Source: Lactobacillus xujianguonis (GTDB taxonomy: Bacteria > Bacillota > Bacilli > Lactobacillales > Lactobacillaceae). From it: a stretch of 64,000 nucleotides of DNA. The stretch is from contig NZ_ML136875.1 in assembly GCF_004009905.1 (NCBI RefSeq), positions 1-64,000 of the forward strand, in the 5' to 3' direction. The position numbers were made by a program, and so were the translations under genes. Below, one piece after another: positions 1 through 9,116 of this stretch; positions within the stretch are counted from its first letter, which is position 1; the number at the start of each line of letters is the position of its first letter. The notes beneath the pieces were generated by a model. That model did not search any database, had not been told where the DNA came from, and saw nothing but the letters and a program-made list of their open reading frames with translations.

Positions 1-94
1 CTTTAACTAAATAAGCTAAGGTATCAATGCCTTTTCTCATATCAGTCTTGCCGCAAACAATATATACTTGGCCGAGATCGTAAAGATTAATCAT
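1..94 (-). CDS. tnpB: IS66 family TnpB accessory protein (partial, N-terminus only)
   Basis: The visible 31 residues read MINLYDLGQVYIVCGKTDMR and continue KGIDTLAYLVK. This is the conserved start of IS66 Orf2/TnpB, which is needed with TnpA and TnpC for transposition of many IS66 elements; its molecular role is not settled. The start codon overlaps the stop of the upstream small gene (ATGA), which implies translational coupling. The gene leaves the window at base 1. Confidence 0.8.
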   Translation of the reverse strand, partial: MINLYDLGQVYIVCGKTDMRKGIDTLAYLVK

Positions 95-261
95 GGTAAG
101 ACTTTCTCTAGAATTTTAGTCATCACTTCAGGATCTAGAGAGCTATAAAAATTCAGTTCTAAATCTTTATTTTTAAGATTTAAAAGCAGAGTATTACGAC
201 TATTTCGTTTTGGAAACTTATTTTTATCTGTTAAAGGTACAATATCGTGTTTATCGTTCAT
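91..261 (-). CDS. IS66 TnpA-like small protein
   Basis: A 56-residue basic protein begins at 261 behind a GGAGGC ribosome binding site at 269-275 and ends in an ATGA overlap with tnpB. IS66 elements normally carry a small first ORF (TnpA/Orf1) in this position. At 56 residues it is shorter than most TnpA proteins, and I do not recognise a helix-turn-helix, so the name rests on position and coupling to tnpB. Confidence 0.6.
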   Translation of the reverse strand: MNDKHDIVPLTDKNKFPKRNSRNTLLLNLKNKDLELNFYSSLDPEVMTKILEKVLP

Positions 262-407
262 AAAATTTGCCTCCTCAAAATTGATAAGACAAGTATAGGA
301 CGAAAGAAAAGGAGAAGATAGGTACTTCAGTTTTTGACGCTTACGATAAAACTTTTAGTATAATAAGTTTTAAGTTTAAAATTGATGTAAAAGGGATGAG
401 AACAATT

Positions 408-1223
408 ATGGCAATAAAAATGATTGCGATTGATTTGGATGGAACCTTATTAACTAGTGCCAATACCATTTCAGCTGAAACATTAAAAACACTAGGCCAA
501 GTCCATAACCAAGGTATCAAAATAGTGCTAGCCTCAGGCAGGCCATTATCTGGGATTCTTGATTATACTAAGCAATTAGGCTTAGCTGGTGAGAATGAAT
601 ATGCAGTAGTCTTTAACGGGGCTGTTGTTCAAAACTTAGCCGGAAAAGTTTTGATGAGCCAAGAAATGGATTATCGTGATTTTAATTTAATGTTGCGTTT
701 GCAGCGCTTAAGCCATGTTAATCTGCATTTTGAAACAACTGAATGTTTTTGGACTTTGGACCGTGATTTGTGTGTGCAAATGCAGATTAACGCTGCATTT
801 ACCAATAATGAGATTAAAGTTCGTGATAAAAAAGAAATACCACAAGATTTTGTCTTTAATAAAGTTGGCTTTACCTGTCCAAAAGGCAGTGATCAAATTG
901 CTAAGTTATGGGGAACTTTACCAGATTGGGCGTTTCAGTCATATGATATCGTTAGAAGTTTAGATAATTGTATTGAATTAAATGCGATTGGCGCTTCTAA
1001 AGGCAATGCAGTTATGGATTTGGCTGAACGATTAAAAATCAATCAAAAAGATGTCATGATCTTTGGTGATCAGGGTAATGATGTATCCATGTTTGAAAAT
1101 CCAGAATTTCTAAAAGTGGCCATGGGTAATGCAATTGAAGATATTAAAAAGCGGGCGGATTTTGTGACGGATGATAATGATCATAATGGGGTCGCAAAGG
1201 CATTAAAGAAGTTTGTGCTTTAA
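408..1223 (+). CDS. HAD-superfamily Cof-type phosphatase
   Basis: A 271-residue cytosolic hydrolase of the Cof/YidA type (HAD IIB), which removes phosphate from sugar phosphates or similar metabolites. Motif I DLDGTLL lies near residue 9, motif II is in the ASGRP segment, and motif IV is GDQGNDVSM. The start at 408 is preferred over an in-frame ATG at 396 because AAGGGATGAG lies at a normal distance before 408 but touches 396. Substrate cannot be told from sequence. A second paralogue lies at 3798-4613. Confidence 0.88.
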   Translation: MAIKMIAIDLDGTLLTSANTISAETLKTLGQVHNQGIKIVLASGRPLSGILDYTKQLGLAGENEYAVVFNGAVVQNLAGKVLMSQEMDYRDFNLMLRLQRLSHVNLHFETTECFWTLDRDLCVQMQINAAFTNNEIKVRDKKEIPQDFVFNKVGFTCPKGSDQIAKLWGTLPDWAFQSYDIVRSLDNCIELNAIGASKGNAVMDLAERLKINQKDVMIFGDQGNDVSMFENPEFLKVAMGNAIEDIKKRADFVTDDNDHNGVAKALKKFVL

Positions 1224-1282
1224 AAAGAAAATAGCTTATAATGGAGCCCGTAGCAAGAAATAAATGAGCAAGAGGGCTTGGT
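1224..1282 (+). promoter_or_regulatory. Promoter and leader hairpin before the membrane-protein operon
   Basis: A TATAAT box at 1237-1242 lies 18 bases after TTGTGC. Just downstream AGCCC (1245-1249) can pair with GGGCT (1274-1278), which includes part of the AGAGGG ribosome binding site of the next gene. That could lower translation initiation, but the stem is only five pairs. Confidence 0.4.
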
Positions 1283-2014
1283 ATGAGAAAATGGATTTTA
1301 CTTTTAACAAAAATAATAATGGTTGGTTTAGCAGGCTTTTCGTTATATCTGTTACTGCTTAGTCATGCCTCTGCTAGAGTGGATGATACTCATCAGATGG
1401 TTAAAACCATCATTCATCGCGTAGTCAAAAAGTCTGAAAACCCTGAACTCAAAACTGCCGTGAAAATTGTCGAAGGCTCTGGAATGGAGAACTTTTTGTT
1501 AGCCACTTTACCTAAAAAATATCAAGTCGGCTTTTCGTATGCTGATGTCTATCAGTTGACTACTAACTATGAAGAACATGGTAAAGTGACTGCCAAAGAA
1601 CTTCATTTAAAAAGTAATAATCGGTTAGAAGATGTGGCGATGCAATTCTTAGTTAAGGAAATTAACCATCAATTGCATAAAGAAGCTGATCAAGTCTATC
1701 ATGTTATCAGTGTTTATCGGTTTTCGATTTTTGTGATTATTTTGCTGTACATTTTAGCAGTCATCCAATTTATATTAGGACGCTATGCAGCTTCAATTTC
1801 TTTATTAATTGGCTGTTTTGGCTCATTTGGTGGTTTGTGGTATTTCTGCCAAGAAGCAACCAAGAGTTTGCAAAATCAGGTTTATAGCGGAATTAAGGTT
1901 ACTCTCAATCCTGGTATTTGGTGGGGCTTGATTTTAGGAACTATTGCTGGAATTAGCTGGTTAATTGTGCTTAAATTTTTAAAGAACAAAAAGGATGTAA
2001 CTCAAGATGCATAA
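1283..2014 (+). CDS. Predicted membrane protein of unknown function
   Basis: A 243-residue protein with an N-terminal membrane segment (about 8-28), an extracytoplasmic middle region of about 110 residues, then three more hydrophobic segments (about 149-168, 173-193, 210-230) and a basic tail. I do not recognise a catalytic motif. It begins a tight run with the tyrosine phosphatase: its last 8 bases overlap that gene. Function unknown. Confidence 0.75.
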   Translation: MRKWILLLTKIIMVGLAGFSLYLLLLSHASARVDDTHQMVKTIIHRVVKKSENPELKTAVKIVEGSGMENFLLATLPKKYQVGFSYADVYQLTTNYEEHGKVTAKELHLKSNNRLEDVAMQFLVKEINHQLHKEADQVYHVISVYRFSIFVIILLYILAVIQFILGRYAASISLLIGCFGSFGGLWYFCQEATKSLQNQVYSGIKVTLNPGIWWGLILGTIAGISWLIVLKFLKNKKDVTQDA

Positions 2015-2459
2015 AATTTTATTTGTTTGTCATGGTAATATTTGTCGCTCGCCAATGGCAGAATTTGTGATGAAAGATCTGGTTCATCAGGCTAAAATGG
2101 GAGATCAGTTTGTAATTGATTCTGCAGCGGCAACTAGTGATGCTGTTGGTCAGGGGATGGATCCAAGAACTAAAAGAGAACTAACTAAACAAGGAGTTCC
2201 TTTTACTAACCACTTTGCCCGACAAATGACCAAGGCAGATTACCAAAATTATGATTATCTCATTTGTATGGATGAAGAAAACTTTATGGATATGAATCAA
2301 ATTACAGGTGGTGATCCAGAACAAAAAGAATACAAGTTATTACATTTTGTTGATAGTTTTCAAGATATAGATGATCCATGGTATACAAATGATTTTGACA
2401 CAGCTTTTAAGCAGATTAAACGTGGCTGTGAGGGATTGTTTGCAAAATTAACAAAGTAG
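2007..2459 (+). CDS. Low-molecular-weight protein-tyrosine phosphatase
   Basis: The N-terminus holds the P-loop CHGNICRS (C-X5-R-S) that forms the phosphocysteine intermediate, and a DDP segment near residue 120 supplies the general-acid aspartate. At 150 residues it has the usual family length. Such enzymes dephosphorylate tyrosine or arginine residues on proteins, in firmicutes often linked to polysaccharide or stress regulation. It overlaps the upstream membrane gene by 8 bases, so the two are probably co-translated. Confidence 0.9.
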   Translation: MHKILFVCHGNICRSPMAEFVMKDLVHQAKMGDQFVIDSAAATSDAVGQGMDPRTKRELTKQGVPFTNHFARQMTKADYQNYDYLICMDEENFMDMNQITGGDPEQKEYKLLHFVDSFQDIDDPWYTNDFDTAFKQIKRGCEGLFAKLTK

Positions 2460-2481
2460 TAGTGAAGTTGAAAAGAAAACA

Positions 2482-2754
2482 ATGAAATTTAAACCAGGTT
2501 GTTATCACGCTAAGATTGATAATCCAGCAAAATTACAAGTAGATCTTAAAGTGAATACAGATACAATTCTCGCCGTTAATATTGATACCTGGGACGGCGA
2601 AAAACACATTGAACAAGCAATCAAAGATGTTTTTTGTGGACAAATATTAGAAAAGCAATCAGTCAATATTGATGGAGTTTCATCAGCTAGCATTTTAACT
2701 AAGGGCGTTAAGTCTGTGGTTGGTAGTGCATTAGCTGATGCCATGGTGGAATAA
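2482..2754 (+). CDS. FMN-binding domain protein
   Basis: A 90-residue protein made of one FMN_bind-type domain: GCYHAKI at the start and VDGVSSAS-like residues (IDGVSSASILT) near 63-73, where the usual family motif is SGAT followed by T/S. The typical threonine that carries covalent FMN in membrane relatives is replaced here by serine, so any binding may be non-covalent. No membrane segment is seen. The asparaginase gene begins 3 bases after its stop. Confidence 0.65.
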   Translation: MKFKPGCYHAKIDNPAKLQVDLKVNTDTILAVNIDTWDGEKHIEQAIKDVFCGQILEKQSVNIDGVSSASILTKGVKSVVGSALADAMVE

Positions 2755-2757
2755 ACA

Positions 2758-3750
2758 ATGAAGAAGTTATTACTATTGTCAACCGGGGGCACGATTGCCT
2801 CAGTTGTTTCAGAATCTGGACTAGTACCTAAAGAATCAGGTGAGCAGCTGATAAAAATGTTGGGTAATTTACCCTATGACATTGAAGTAAAGGATATCTT
2901 GCAACTTGATTCTTCTAATATCCAACCTGAAGAATGGAAATATATTGCAGAGCAAATCTACAAATATCGTTTGCAATATGATGGCATTGTACTTTCTCAC
3001 GGAACCGATACGATGGCTTATACAGCCTCAATGCTGTCGTTTATGTTACAAAATATTGAAATTCCAGTAGTTTTAACGGGTAGCCAGGTACCAATTAATG
3101 TGGTTTTAAGTGATGCACCAGATAATTTACGCTTGGCCTTTGCTGCGGCTGCAAGTTGTCATCCAGGAATTTATTTAGCTTTCGATCATAAAATTATGTT
3201 GGGGTGTCGCACAGTTAAAGTTCGAACGACTAACTTTAACGCTTTTGAAAGTGTTAATGTTCCACCGGTTGCCCAAGTAACGTCTGATGGCCTAGTTTTT
3301 AAGCAACATGTAAAAAAGCATAAAGGTGCTTGTGTGCTGAATACCAAGATCAATCCTCATGTTTCCTTAGTTAAATTGTTCCCCGGCTTTGATCCCGATT
3401 TATTATTTGCGATGGCTAACAGTGGTTGTCGTGGGATTGTTATTGAAGCCTATGGGATGGGCGGAATGAATTATATTCGGCGTAATATGGTGGCAGCGGT
3501 TGGTAAATTAATCAAGATGGGTATCCCTGTGATTGCCAGCAGCCAATGCTTATATGAGCGGAGTGATCTAACTAAGTATGAAGTTGGGCGCTTAGCTTTA
3601 CTTGAAGGAGCCATTAGTGCACGTGATATGACATCTGAGAGTGCAATTGCTAAATTGATGTGGGCATTAGGACAAAAAATGAATGTTCATGAAGTAGCAG
3701 ACTTTTTTAACACTGACTTGGTGGGAGAAGTTTCACTTGATGAAGAATAG
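2758..3750 (+). CDS. ansA: L-asparaginase, type I cytosolic
   Basis: It hydrolyses asparagine to aspartate and ammonia. Both catalytic signatures are present: STGGTIAS (residues 8-15) with the nucleophilic threonine, and LSHGTDTM (about 80-87) with the second Thr-Asp-Lys centre. No signal peptide is seen, so it is the cytosolic type. The 330-residue length is usual. It is the last gene of the run starting at 1283, and a strong terminator follows. Confidence 0.9.
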   Translation: MKKLLLLSTGGTIASVVSESGLVPKESGEQLIKMLGNLPYDIEVKDILQLDSSNIQPEEWKYIAEQIYKYRLQYDGIVLSHGTDTMAYTASMLSFMLQNIEIPVVLTGSQVPINVVLSDAPDNLRLAFAAAASCHPGIYLAFDHKIMLGCRTVKVRTTNFNAFESVNVPPVAQVTSDGLVFKQHVKKHKGACVLNTKINPHVSLVKLFPGFDPDLLFAMANSGCRGIVIEAYGMGGMNYIRRNMVAAVGKLIKMGIPVIASSQCLYERSDLTKYEVGRLALLEGAISARDMTSESAIAKLMWALGQKMNVHEVADFFNTDLVGEVSLDEE

Positions 3751-3751
3751 A

Positions 3752-3799
3752 AAAACAGCTGTGACAGTAGTTAAACTACTTGTTCACAGCTGTTTTTTT
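3752..3799. terminator. Bidirectional intrinsic terminator
   Basis: An ACAGCTGTGA...TCACAGCTGT stem has A-runs on the left and a T-run on the right (3793-3799). It can end both the asparaginase transcript and the convergent HAD gene, whose stop codon it touches. Confidence 0.85.
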
Positions 3800-4613
3800 A
3801 GTTTTCAAAATATTTTTCTAAAACTTGCAAGACGCCACTTTCGTTATTACTTGGAGCGGTATATTTCGCTAATTTAATAATTTCAGGATTACCATTAGCC
3901 ACGGCATAACTTAAACCAGCAAGTTCCAGCATTTCTTTATCATTTAAGCCGTCACCAAAGGCAATCAGTTCGCTAGGATCAACTTTGAAATAGCGCAAGA
4001 AATACTTCAAAGCTTGTGCTTTATTGATGCCAAACGGAACAATGTCAATGTCATCAAAGCCGCTTGTCGTGCAATGAATCCGTTCGTTATGATTATGGTT
4101 AAATTTGGCTTCAATTTCATCTGCTAATTCGGCAGAACAGTTCAAGGTTAATTTGATAATGCGCTCACTGGTTGGCATTTCAGTGAAGTCATTAATTGAA
4201 ATTGAGTTTGGATAATAGAAGCGCATGCTCCGTTTAAAAGAATTAGGAGCTGAGTTTTTATAGTAAGATGCGTCTTTTCCGCTCACGCAGATTTGTGCTT
4301 GCGGATAATTAGTTTCAAGAAATTTTATTAAATCTAAACCAGTTGACTGGGTGAGGTAGTGACTAGAAATAATTTGATTATCTTTGACTAAAATTGCACC
4401 ATTATCGGCAATCATATCAATTTCATCTAAATAATCAGCAAAATCTCTTTTTAAACGTGAAAGTGGGCGACCACTGGAAACAATAAAATGAATGTGATGG
4501 GCTTTGATTTGATCAAGTACCTTTCTGAAACGTTCGTGATCATAAGTTAAGTCATCATTCATAAATGTGCCATCCATATCCACGGCAATTGCTTTAAAAG
4601 GAATTTTTGTCAT
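3798..4613 (-). CDS. HAD-superfamily Cof-type phosphatase (second copy)
   Basis: A 271-residue Cof-type hydrolase with DMDGTF near residue 12, SSGRP near 46-50, and GDGLNDKEML near 220. It has the same fold as the protein at 408-1223 but clearly different sequence, so this is a diverged family member and not a recent duplication. Transcribed alone; its promoter region carries an inverted repeat and a catabolite-type site (see 4623-4672). Confidence 0.88.
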   Translation of the reverse strand: MTKIPFKAIAVDMDGTFMNDDLTYDHERFRKVLDQIKAHHIHFIVSSGRPLSRLKRDFADYLDEIDMIADNGAILVKDNQIISSHYLTQSTGLDLIKFLETNYPQAQICVSGKDASYYKNSAPNSFKRSMRFYYPNSISINDFTEMPTSERIIKLTLNCSAELADEIEAKFNHNHNERIHCTTSGFDDIDIVPFGINKAQALKYFLRYFKVDPSELIAFGDGLNDKEMLELAGLSYAVANGNPEIIKLAKYTAPSNNESGVLQVLEKYFEN

Positions 4614-4622
4614 TTTTATCTC

Positions 4623-4672
4623 CTATAGTTTCTTTTTTCTCAATTATAACGTAAGCGTTTTAGAAACTATAG
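4623..4672 (-). promoter_or_regulatory. Promoter with flanking inverted repeat and partial cre-like site
   Basis: On the minus strand a TATAAT (4643-4648) follows CGCTTACG. The surrounding 4650-4663 matches 11 of 14 positions of the CcpA cre consensus. CTATAGTTTC (4623-4632) and GAAACTATAG (4663-4672) form a perfect 10-bp inverted repeat that brackets the promoter, suggesting a repressor pair or DNA loop. Regulation is inferred. Confidence 0.45.
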
Positions 4673-4682
4673 TTTTTTAATT

Positions 4683-4724
4683 GCAAAAAAAGTGAGTGAG
4701 AAAAATACTTTTCTCACTCACACT
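4683..4724 (-). terminator. Intrinsic terminator of the permease gene
   Basis: GTGAGTGAGAAAA and TTTTCTCACTCAC (4692-4723) form a long stem. On the minus strand it is followed by a T-run (4685-4691), just past the permease stop codon. Confidence 0.85.
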
Positions 4725-4738
4725 TTTTCAATCAATGA

Positions 4739-6400
4739 TTAATCAGTAACATCTTCTTCGCCTTTAAAGGCATTATTCAAATTAGGCTTGCGCCGACCGA
4801 TGAGCCACACAATAATTAAAGCGATAATTCCTTCAATTAAAATGTAAAGACCACGTAATGGTACAGTCTTTAGGCCACCAATTATTAATCCTAAGATCAC
4901 TGCAATGACGATTAAGGCAATCATTGAGATCCATTGTGGTTTATCAAAAGCAACACCATATTCGGTTTCACGCCGTCTGATCCCTGGCAAAATTGCTCCC
5001 AAACCAATTAAGACAATGACAGCAACAATATTGATAACTAATTCATACCACCAAGTACCGCTGCCTTGAGGCACATCTTGAGGGGTGATTCCCATAATGG
5101 TTGCAATTGCAGTAACGAGCAGTAAGAACAATCCGACACCGTAAGCTACTTTGTCATTTTTAATGAAGACATATTTAGCTGGGAATTTCTTGGAGTTCTT
5201 TCTAATTCGCATAAAGGAATAGAAGATCCAGCAAGTAACTCCTGGTGAAACGATGGAGTTAAGGTTTAAGAGCCAATTGAAAATGTCATTCATGTCAGGT
5301 AAGAAAATACCCAGCAACATGATAAAGGCTGATAAAGAAACAGTTAGGATATAACCGTTGATTGGTAAGCCGTTCTTATCTTTTTTGCGCAAGAATTTAG
5401 GCATGTACTTTTTACCAGTATCCGAAATTAACATTCTTGTCATCGCATCAAGCAGCACTGCTAATAAAGCACAGTTGAAGAAAACAGAAGTCCATGACCA
5501 GAAGTAAAGTAAACCTTTACCCATGCCAAATTGTTGACCAACCATGTCAAAGACGTAGTAAGCACCGTTCATCTTCAAGTCATTAGGAATATGATGAGCA
5601 TTGAAGTAGATTCCTAAAGCAAAAGAACCAAGCACAGTTAAGAAACCAGTCCAGGCAGCTAAGGCAACCATTGCCTTAGGGAAGTCATATTTAGGCTTCT
5701 TCATTTGGGTTACGTAAGGTGCGACCAATTCAGCGCCGTTCATGGCGTAAATCAACATTGCGATCGTTGAGAAGTAATGCCAATCAAATTTAGGAATCAT
5801 GGTCCGCCAAGTAAATGGTTGTGTAGCCATGTGACCACCAGATTTGGCCAAGCCGATGAAGGCTAAGATAACGAAAATCACTGCCATTAAAACCATTAGG
5901 CCTCCACCAATGGTAGATAAAACTTCCATTGAACGAGAAAAATGGTGTTCAACAATGATAAAGATGATGAACATTACGAAAGTCAAGATGGCAAACATGC
6001 TGTTAGAAATTTTATCTTGGAAGTGACTTGATCCAGTTAAAGCCCAACCTAAGTCAACGATGATTTCGTTAGCGGAGTCAACAGCATAAGGAATTGAAGC
6101 TGCCCAGTAGGTCCAAGCAGTAAAGTAACCTAAAAATTCACCGTCGGTCCCACGTACCCAGGAGGATAAACCGCCACCTTCTTTATTAAAGACAGATCCT
6201 AATTGACCTACCATTAATGAATAAGGAATAACGTAAAACAGAACCATCACAATCCAAGAAAAGATGACTGACATTCCTTGGTTTTGGAAGTTGTACATGA
6301 TGTCATCGATCCCGATAACGGTTACCAAAGCCATCAAGAATAGCACTTGCCAAGAAATGTATTTCTTTTGTGGATTTAAATCTTTAATTTCTTCTTCCAC
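4739..6400 (-). CDS. APC-family amino acid permease
   Basis: A 553-residue integral membrane transporter with about 12 to 14 hydrophobic segments. Glycine-rich regions near the start, VTVIGIDDIMYN and NKEGGGLSSWV, fit the APC superfamily, in the glutamate/GABA antiporter and YjeM-like branch. The long C-terminus ends in a charged tail. Substrate cannot be assigned. The start is GTG at 6400, with GAGAGGG about 13 bases upstream, a rather long spacing. A near-perfect cre site lies upstream at 6565-6578. Confidence 0.8.
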   Translation of the reverse strand: MEEEIKDLNPQKKYISWQVLFLMALVTVIGIDDIMYNFQNQGMSVIFSWIVMVLFYVIPYSLMVGQLGSVFNKEGGGLSSWVRGTDGEFLGYFTAWTYWAASIPYAVDSANEIIVDLGWALTGSSHFQDKISNSMFAILTFVMFIIFIIVEHHFSRSMEVLSTIGGGLMVLMAVIFVILAFIGLAKSGGHMATQPFTWRTMIPKFDWHYFSTIAMLIYAMNGAELVAPYVTQMKKPKYDFPKAMVALAAWTGFLTVLGSFALGIYFNAHHIPNDLKMNGAYYVFDMVGQQFGMGKGLLYFWSWTSVFFNCALLAVLLDAMTRMLISDTGKKYMPKFLRKKDKNGLPINGYILTVSLSAFIMLLGIFLPDMNDIFNWLLNLNSIVSPGVTCWIFYSFMRIRKNSKKFPAKYVFIKNDKVAYGVGLFLLLVTAIATIMGITPQDVPQGSGTWWYELVINIVAVIVLIGLGAILPGIRRRETEYGVAFDKPQWISMIALIVIAVILGLIIGGLKTVPLRGLYILIEGIIALIIVWLIGRRKPNLNNAFKGEEDVTD

Positions 6401-6564
6401 TTTTTATTTTCGTCCCTCTCTATTTAAAACTAATCCCTATTTGTTTTAAATAGAATTTACCAGGGGACTTATTTTTAAACTTTTCCTTCAAAATAAAACG
6501 TCCTTTCCCTAAAAATGAGGGTATTCTTCAATATTTTACCTAGATCTGGCAAGTGCTGCTAGTC

Positions 6565-6578
6565 TAAAAGCGCTTACT
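6565..6578. promoter_or_regulatory. cre site (CcpA catabolite repression)
   Basis: TAAAAGCGCTTACT matches 13 of 14 positions of the consensus TGWAARCGYTWNCW. It lies in the 279-base divergent space between the permease and the VanZ-like gene, so it may act on either. No other gene is seen in that space. Confidence 0.55.
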
Positions 6579-6598
6579 GATTAATAAAAATTGCAATT

Positions 6599-6628
6599 TT
6601 GATAAAGATTTGGATTTTTGCTTATAAT
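6599..6628 (+). promoter_or_regulatory. Promoter of the VanZ-like gene
   Basis: TTGATA (6599-6604) and TATAAT (6623-6628) are separated by 18 bases, about 50 bases before the start codon at 6680. Confidence 0.6.
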
Positions 6629-6679
6629 TTCAACTATTTTTGGGTAAATTTTAGTTAAGGTAAATGAAAGGAAAGAGGC

Positions 6680-7198
6680 ATGCAAAAATTTAAATTTCGT
6701 AAAAAAGAAAAGATTTATCTTCTAATCGCTTTACTAGTATTATTAGTCTTATTTATTTCTAGTTCCATGACATATCATCAACAACAAATGCGTCCTGGCT
6801 TTATCCATCGCCACTTACGCTTCATTGAGCAAATTGTTGGAAACTGGAATATTTATTATGGTGGAGAGTGGCATAATGCTCAAGGCAGTGGTGGAGTTGC
6901 CGGAATGACTGAATTTGTGGTGCGTAAATTAGCGCACTTTGGTTCATACTTTTTATTGGGCTTATTTGGCTATTTAGGACTAAAGCGAATTTTTAAGTTG
7001 CCTTGGATTGCACCTATTTTAACTTGGTTAAGTGTGCTTGGGCTAGCAGCACTAGATGAATATCATCAATATTTGACCGGTGACCGCACGCCGAGTGTTT
7101 TTGATGTGATGCTTGACGGCACTGGGGCTATAGTAGCAATTCTATTTTGTATAATTATTAATTGGCTGCTTAAAAAATTTAGGAAAAATCAAGTTTAA
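6680..7198 (+). CDS. VanZ-like family membrane protein
   Basis: A 172-residue protein with four hydrophobic segments. It shows the VanZ family landmarks: RKLAHFGSYFLLG in the middle and DEYHQ...GDRTPSVFDVMLDGTGA toward the end. VanZ gives low teicoplanin resistance in one enterococcal setting, but most homologues are of unknown envelope function. No resistance genes are nearby, so only the family name is supported. RBS GAAAGG precedes the ATG. Confidence 0.8.
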   Translation: MQKFKFRKKEKIYLLIALLVLLVLFISSSMTYHQQQMRPGFIHRHLRFIEQIVGNWNIYYGGEWHNAQGSGGVAGMTEFVVRKLAHFGSYFLLGLFGYLGLKRIFKLPWIAPILTWLSVLGLAALDEYHQYLTGDRTPSVFDVMLDGTGAIVAILFCIIINWLLKKFRKNQV

Positions 7199-7283
7199 AT
7201 CCTCGCCAATATTGAATTTTAACTACACGTGAGTTAAGATAATAAACGTTAATAAAGATTAAAGTATAGAAAGAAGGATTCTT

Positions 7284-8015
7284 ATGTCAGGACATTCAAA
7301 ATGGCACAATATTCAAGGCCGCAAGAATGCACAAGACGCTAAGAGAGGTAAAGTATTCCAAAAATTATCTCGTGAAATTTATATGGCTGCAAAGAGTGGT
7401 GGTCCTGACCCTTCAGGGAATCCTACTTTGCGGATGGTAATCGATAAGGCTCGTTCAAACAACATGCCTAAGGACAATATCCAACGTGCCATCAAGAAGG
7501 CTGAAGGTAACTCAGATGAACACTACGACGAAATCACTTATGAAGGTTACGCTCCAGGTGGTGTAGCAGTCTTTGTTGAAGCCTTAACTGATAACAAGAA
7601 CCGGACTGCTTCAGCTGTTCGTGTTGCATTCACCCGTAATGGTGGTTCTCTTGGTGCTACTGGTTCAGTTGCATACATGTTCGACCGTAAGGGTTACATT
7701 GTAATTGATCGTTCAACTACTGATGCTGATGAAGATCAAGTTTTACTTGATGTGATGGATGCTGGTGGTGACGATTTACAGACAAGTGATGATGCTTTTG
7801 AAATCTACACTGATCCTAAGCAATTCACTCAAGTTCGTGATGCCCTTGAAAAAGATGGCTACAAGCTTGCTGCTGCTGAATTAACAATGGTACCTCAAAA
7901 TACCACTCCAGTTCCTGCTGACAAGAAGGAACAATTCCAACATCTTGTTGACCAATTGGAAGACGATGATGATGTTCAAAACGTTTATACTGCAGCTGCA
8001 GATGACGATGAATAA
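7284..8015 (+). CDS. yebC: YebC/PmpR-family regulatory or translation factor
   Basis: A 243-residue protein with the diagnostic start [20 protein letters not shown] and the family-wide [12 protein letters not shown] segment. YebC family members act as DNA-binding regulators, and one branch has been reported to help ribosomes pass proline stretches; this sequence does not separate these roles. Codon use is biased (AAG, GGT, GAC), which suggests high expression. It stands alone, with its own terminator. Confidence 0.92.
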   Translation: MSGHSKWHNIQGRKNAQDAKRGKVFQKLSREIYMAAKSGGPDPSGNPTLRMVIDKARSNNMPKDNIQRAIKKAEGNSDEHYDEITYEGYAPGGVAVFVEALTDNKNRTASAVRVAFTRNGGSLGATGSVAYMFDRKGYIVIDRSTTDADEDQVLLDVMDAGGDDLQTSDDAFEIYTDPKQFTQVRDALEKDGYKLAAAELTMVPQNTTPVPADKKEQFQHLVDQLEDDDDVQNVYTAAADDDE

Positions 8016-8033
8016 TTGATTAAAAAATAATAA

Positions 8034-8068
8034 AATCACTCAGTTTTTAAACTGGGTGATTTTTTTTG
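8034..8068 (+). terminator. Intrinsic terminator after yebC
   Basis: AATCACTCAGTTT...AACTGGGTGATT stem (8034-8060) followed by a run of eight T. Confidence 0.88.
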
Positions 8069-8135
8069 CACTTTTTTCGGAGAAATCGCATTTTTTGCGT
8101 ATGTAAATAATAGGGGCTAAAAAAGGAGGCTTTTA

Positions 8136-9116
8136 ATGGAAGCTAAAGAAATCGTAAAAAAATTAGTTAGTACAGCCATTGAAGTGCATACGAGTGATAT
8201 TTTTTTGCTGCCGAAAAGAGATAAGTATCAAGTATCGTTTCGACATCATAATGAGGTTGTCGCTTATCAAGAGTTAAAAATTGACGATGGTCGTGAACTA
8301 ATTAACTTTTTTAAATATGCAGCGCAAATGGATATTTCAGAACACCGGCGTCCTCAAGTGGGGGCAATGACTTTCGAAGAAGATGAGCAGGAGTATTACT
8401 TACGCTTGTCAAGTATTGGCGATTTTAATGATCGTGAGTCGTTAGTTGTCCGAATCATTTACCAAATTAAGCAAAGCAGTTACTTTCTTCCGGATCAATT
8501 GACCCAATTAGCGGCATTGACGGTAAAGAGAGGCTTAATTGTGACTAGTGGCCCTACTGGTTCTGGTAAAACTACGACCATGTATGAATTGGCAAAGAGA
8601 TGTGGCAAAAATCGCATTGTAATGACGATTGAGGATCCAGTAGAAGTTTATGAGAAGAGTTTTTTACAAGCTCAGGTTAATCATGAAGCCGGTATCGACT
8701 ATCAGAGCTTACTGAAGGCAGCGCTGCGACATCGGCCAGATATTTTAATTGTTGGTGAAATCCGTGACGAGGGAACTGCACGTCTAGCAATTGATGCTGC
8801 TCTAAGTGGGCACCTTGTTTTGGCAACGGTCCACGCCAAGAGTACTTTACAGACCATTTCGCGTTTGGAAGGGTTAGGAATTAGCTCTGACGAACTTGAA
8901 AACAGTTTAACTGCCGTATCTTATCAGCGCCTAATTCCAGTTGCCCAAGAAGAGCAAGTAGCCTGTTTATTAGATTTGGCTAGTGGCAATCTACTCAAAG
9001 AAAACATTCGTCAAAAGGTTCGTGGTGAGTTTGTTACTTGGCAAGATAATTTGGCGCTACTAGAAAAGGAGGGACGAATTAGTGCAACTAGCAGTGAATT
9101 TTACCAAGAAGGATAA
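8136..9116 (+). CDS. comGA: ComGA competence pilus assembly ATPase
   Basis: A 326-residue PilB-type secretion ATPase that powers assembly of the competence pseudopilus for DNA uptake, working on the inner membrane face with ComGB. Walker A SGPTGSGKTTTM starts near residue 135, an Asp-box MTIEDPVEV near 168, Walker B ILIVGEIRD near 205, and the His-box ATVHA near 230. It is shorter than PilB because the N-terminal MshEN domain is absent, as usual for ComGA. First gene of the comG operon, with RBS AAAGGAGGC. Confidence 0.95.
   Translation: MEAKEIVKKLVSTAIEVHTSDIFLLPKRDKYQVSFRHHNEVVAYQELKIDDGRELINFFKYAAQMDISEHRRPQVGAMTFEEDEQEYYLRLSSIGDFNDRESLVVRIIYQIKQSSYFLPDQLTQLAALTVKRGLIVTSGPTGSGKTTTMYELAKRCGKNRIVMTIEDPVEVYEKSFLQAQVNHEAGIDYQSLLKAALRHRPDILIVGEIRDEGTARLAIDAALSGHLVLATVHAKSTLQTISRLEGLGISSDELENSLTAVSYQRLIPVAQEEQVACLLDLASGNLLKENIRQKVRGEFVTWQDNLALLEKEGRISATSSEFYQEG

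Larger units (their letters stand above)
1..344 (-). mobile_element. IS66-family insertion sequence, terminal part (cut by window start)
   Basis: Two overlapping minus-strand genes read toward the window start, and the second encodes an IS66 TnpB-type N-terminus. The outer end at 336-344 reads inward as GTAAGCGTC, which fits the GTAAGCG start typical of IS66 inverted repeats. The boundary is therefore put at 344. The other end, the transposase TnpC gene and the expected 8-bp target duplication lie outside the window, so whether the copy is intact is unknown. Confidence 0.75.
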
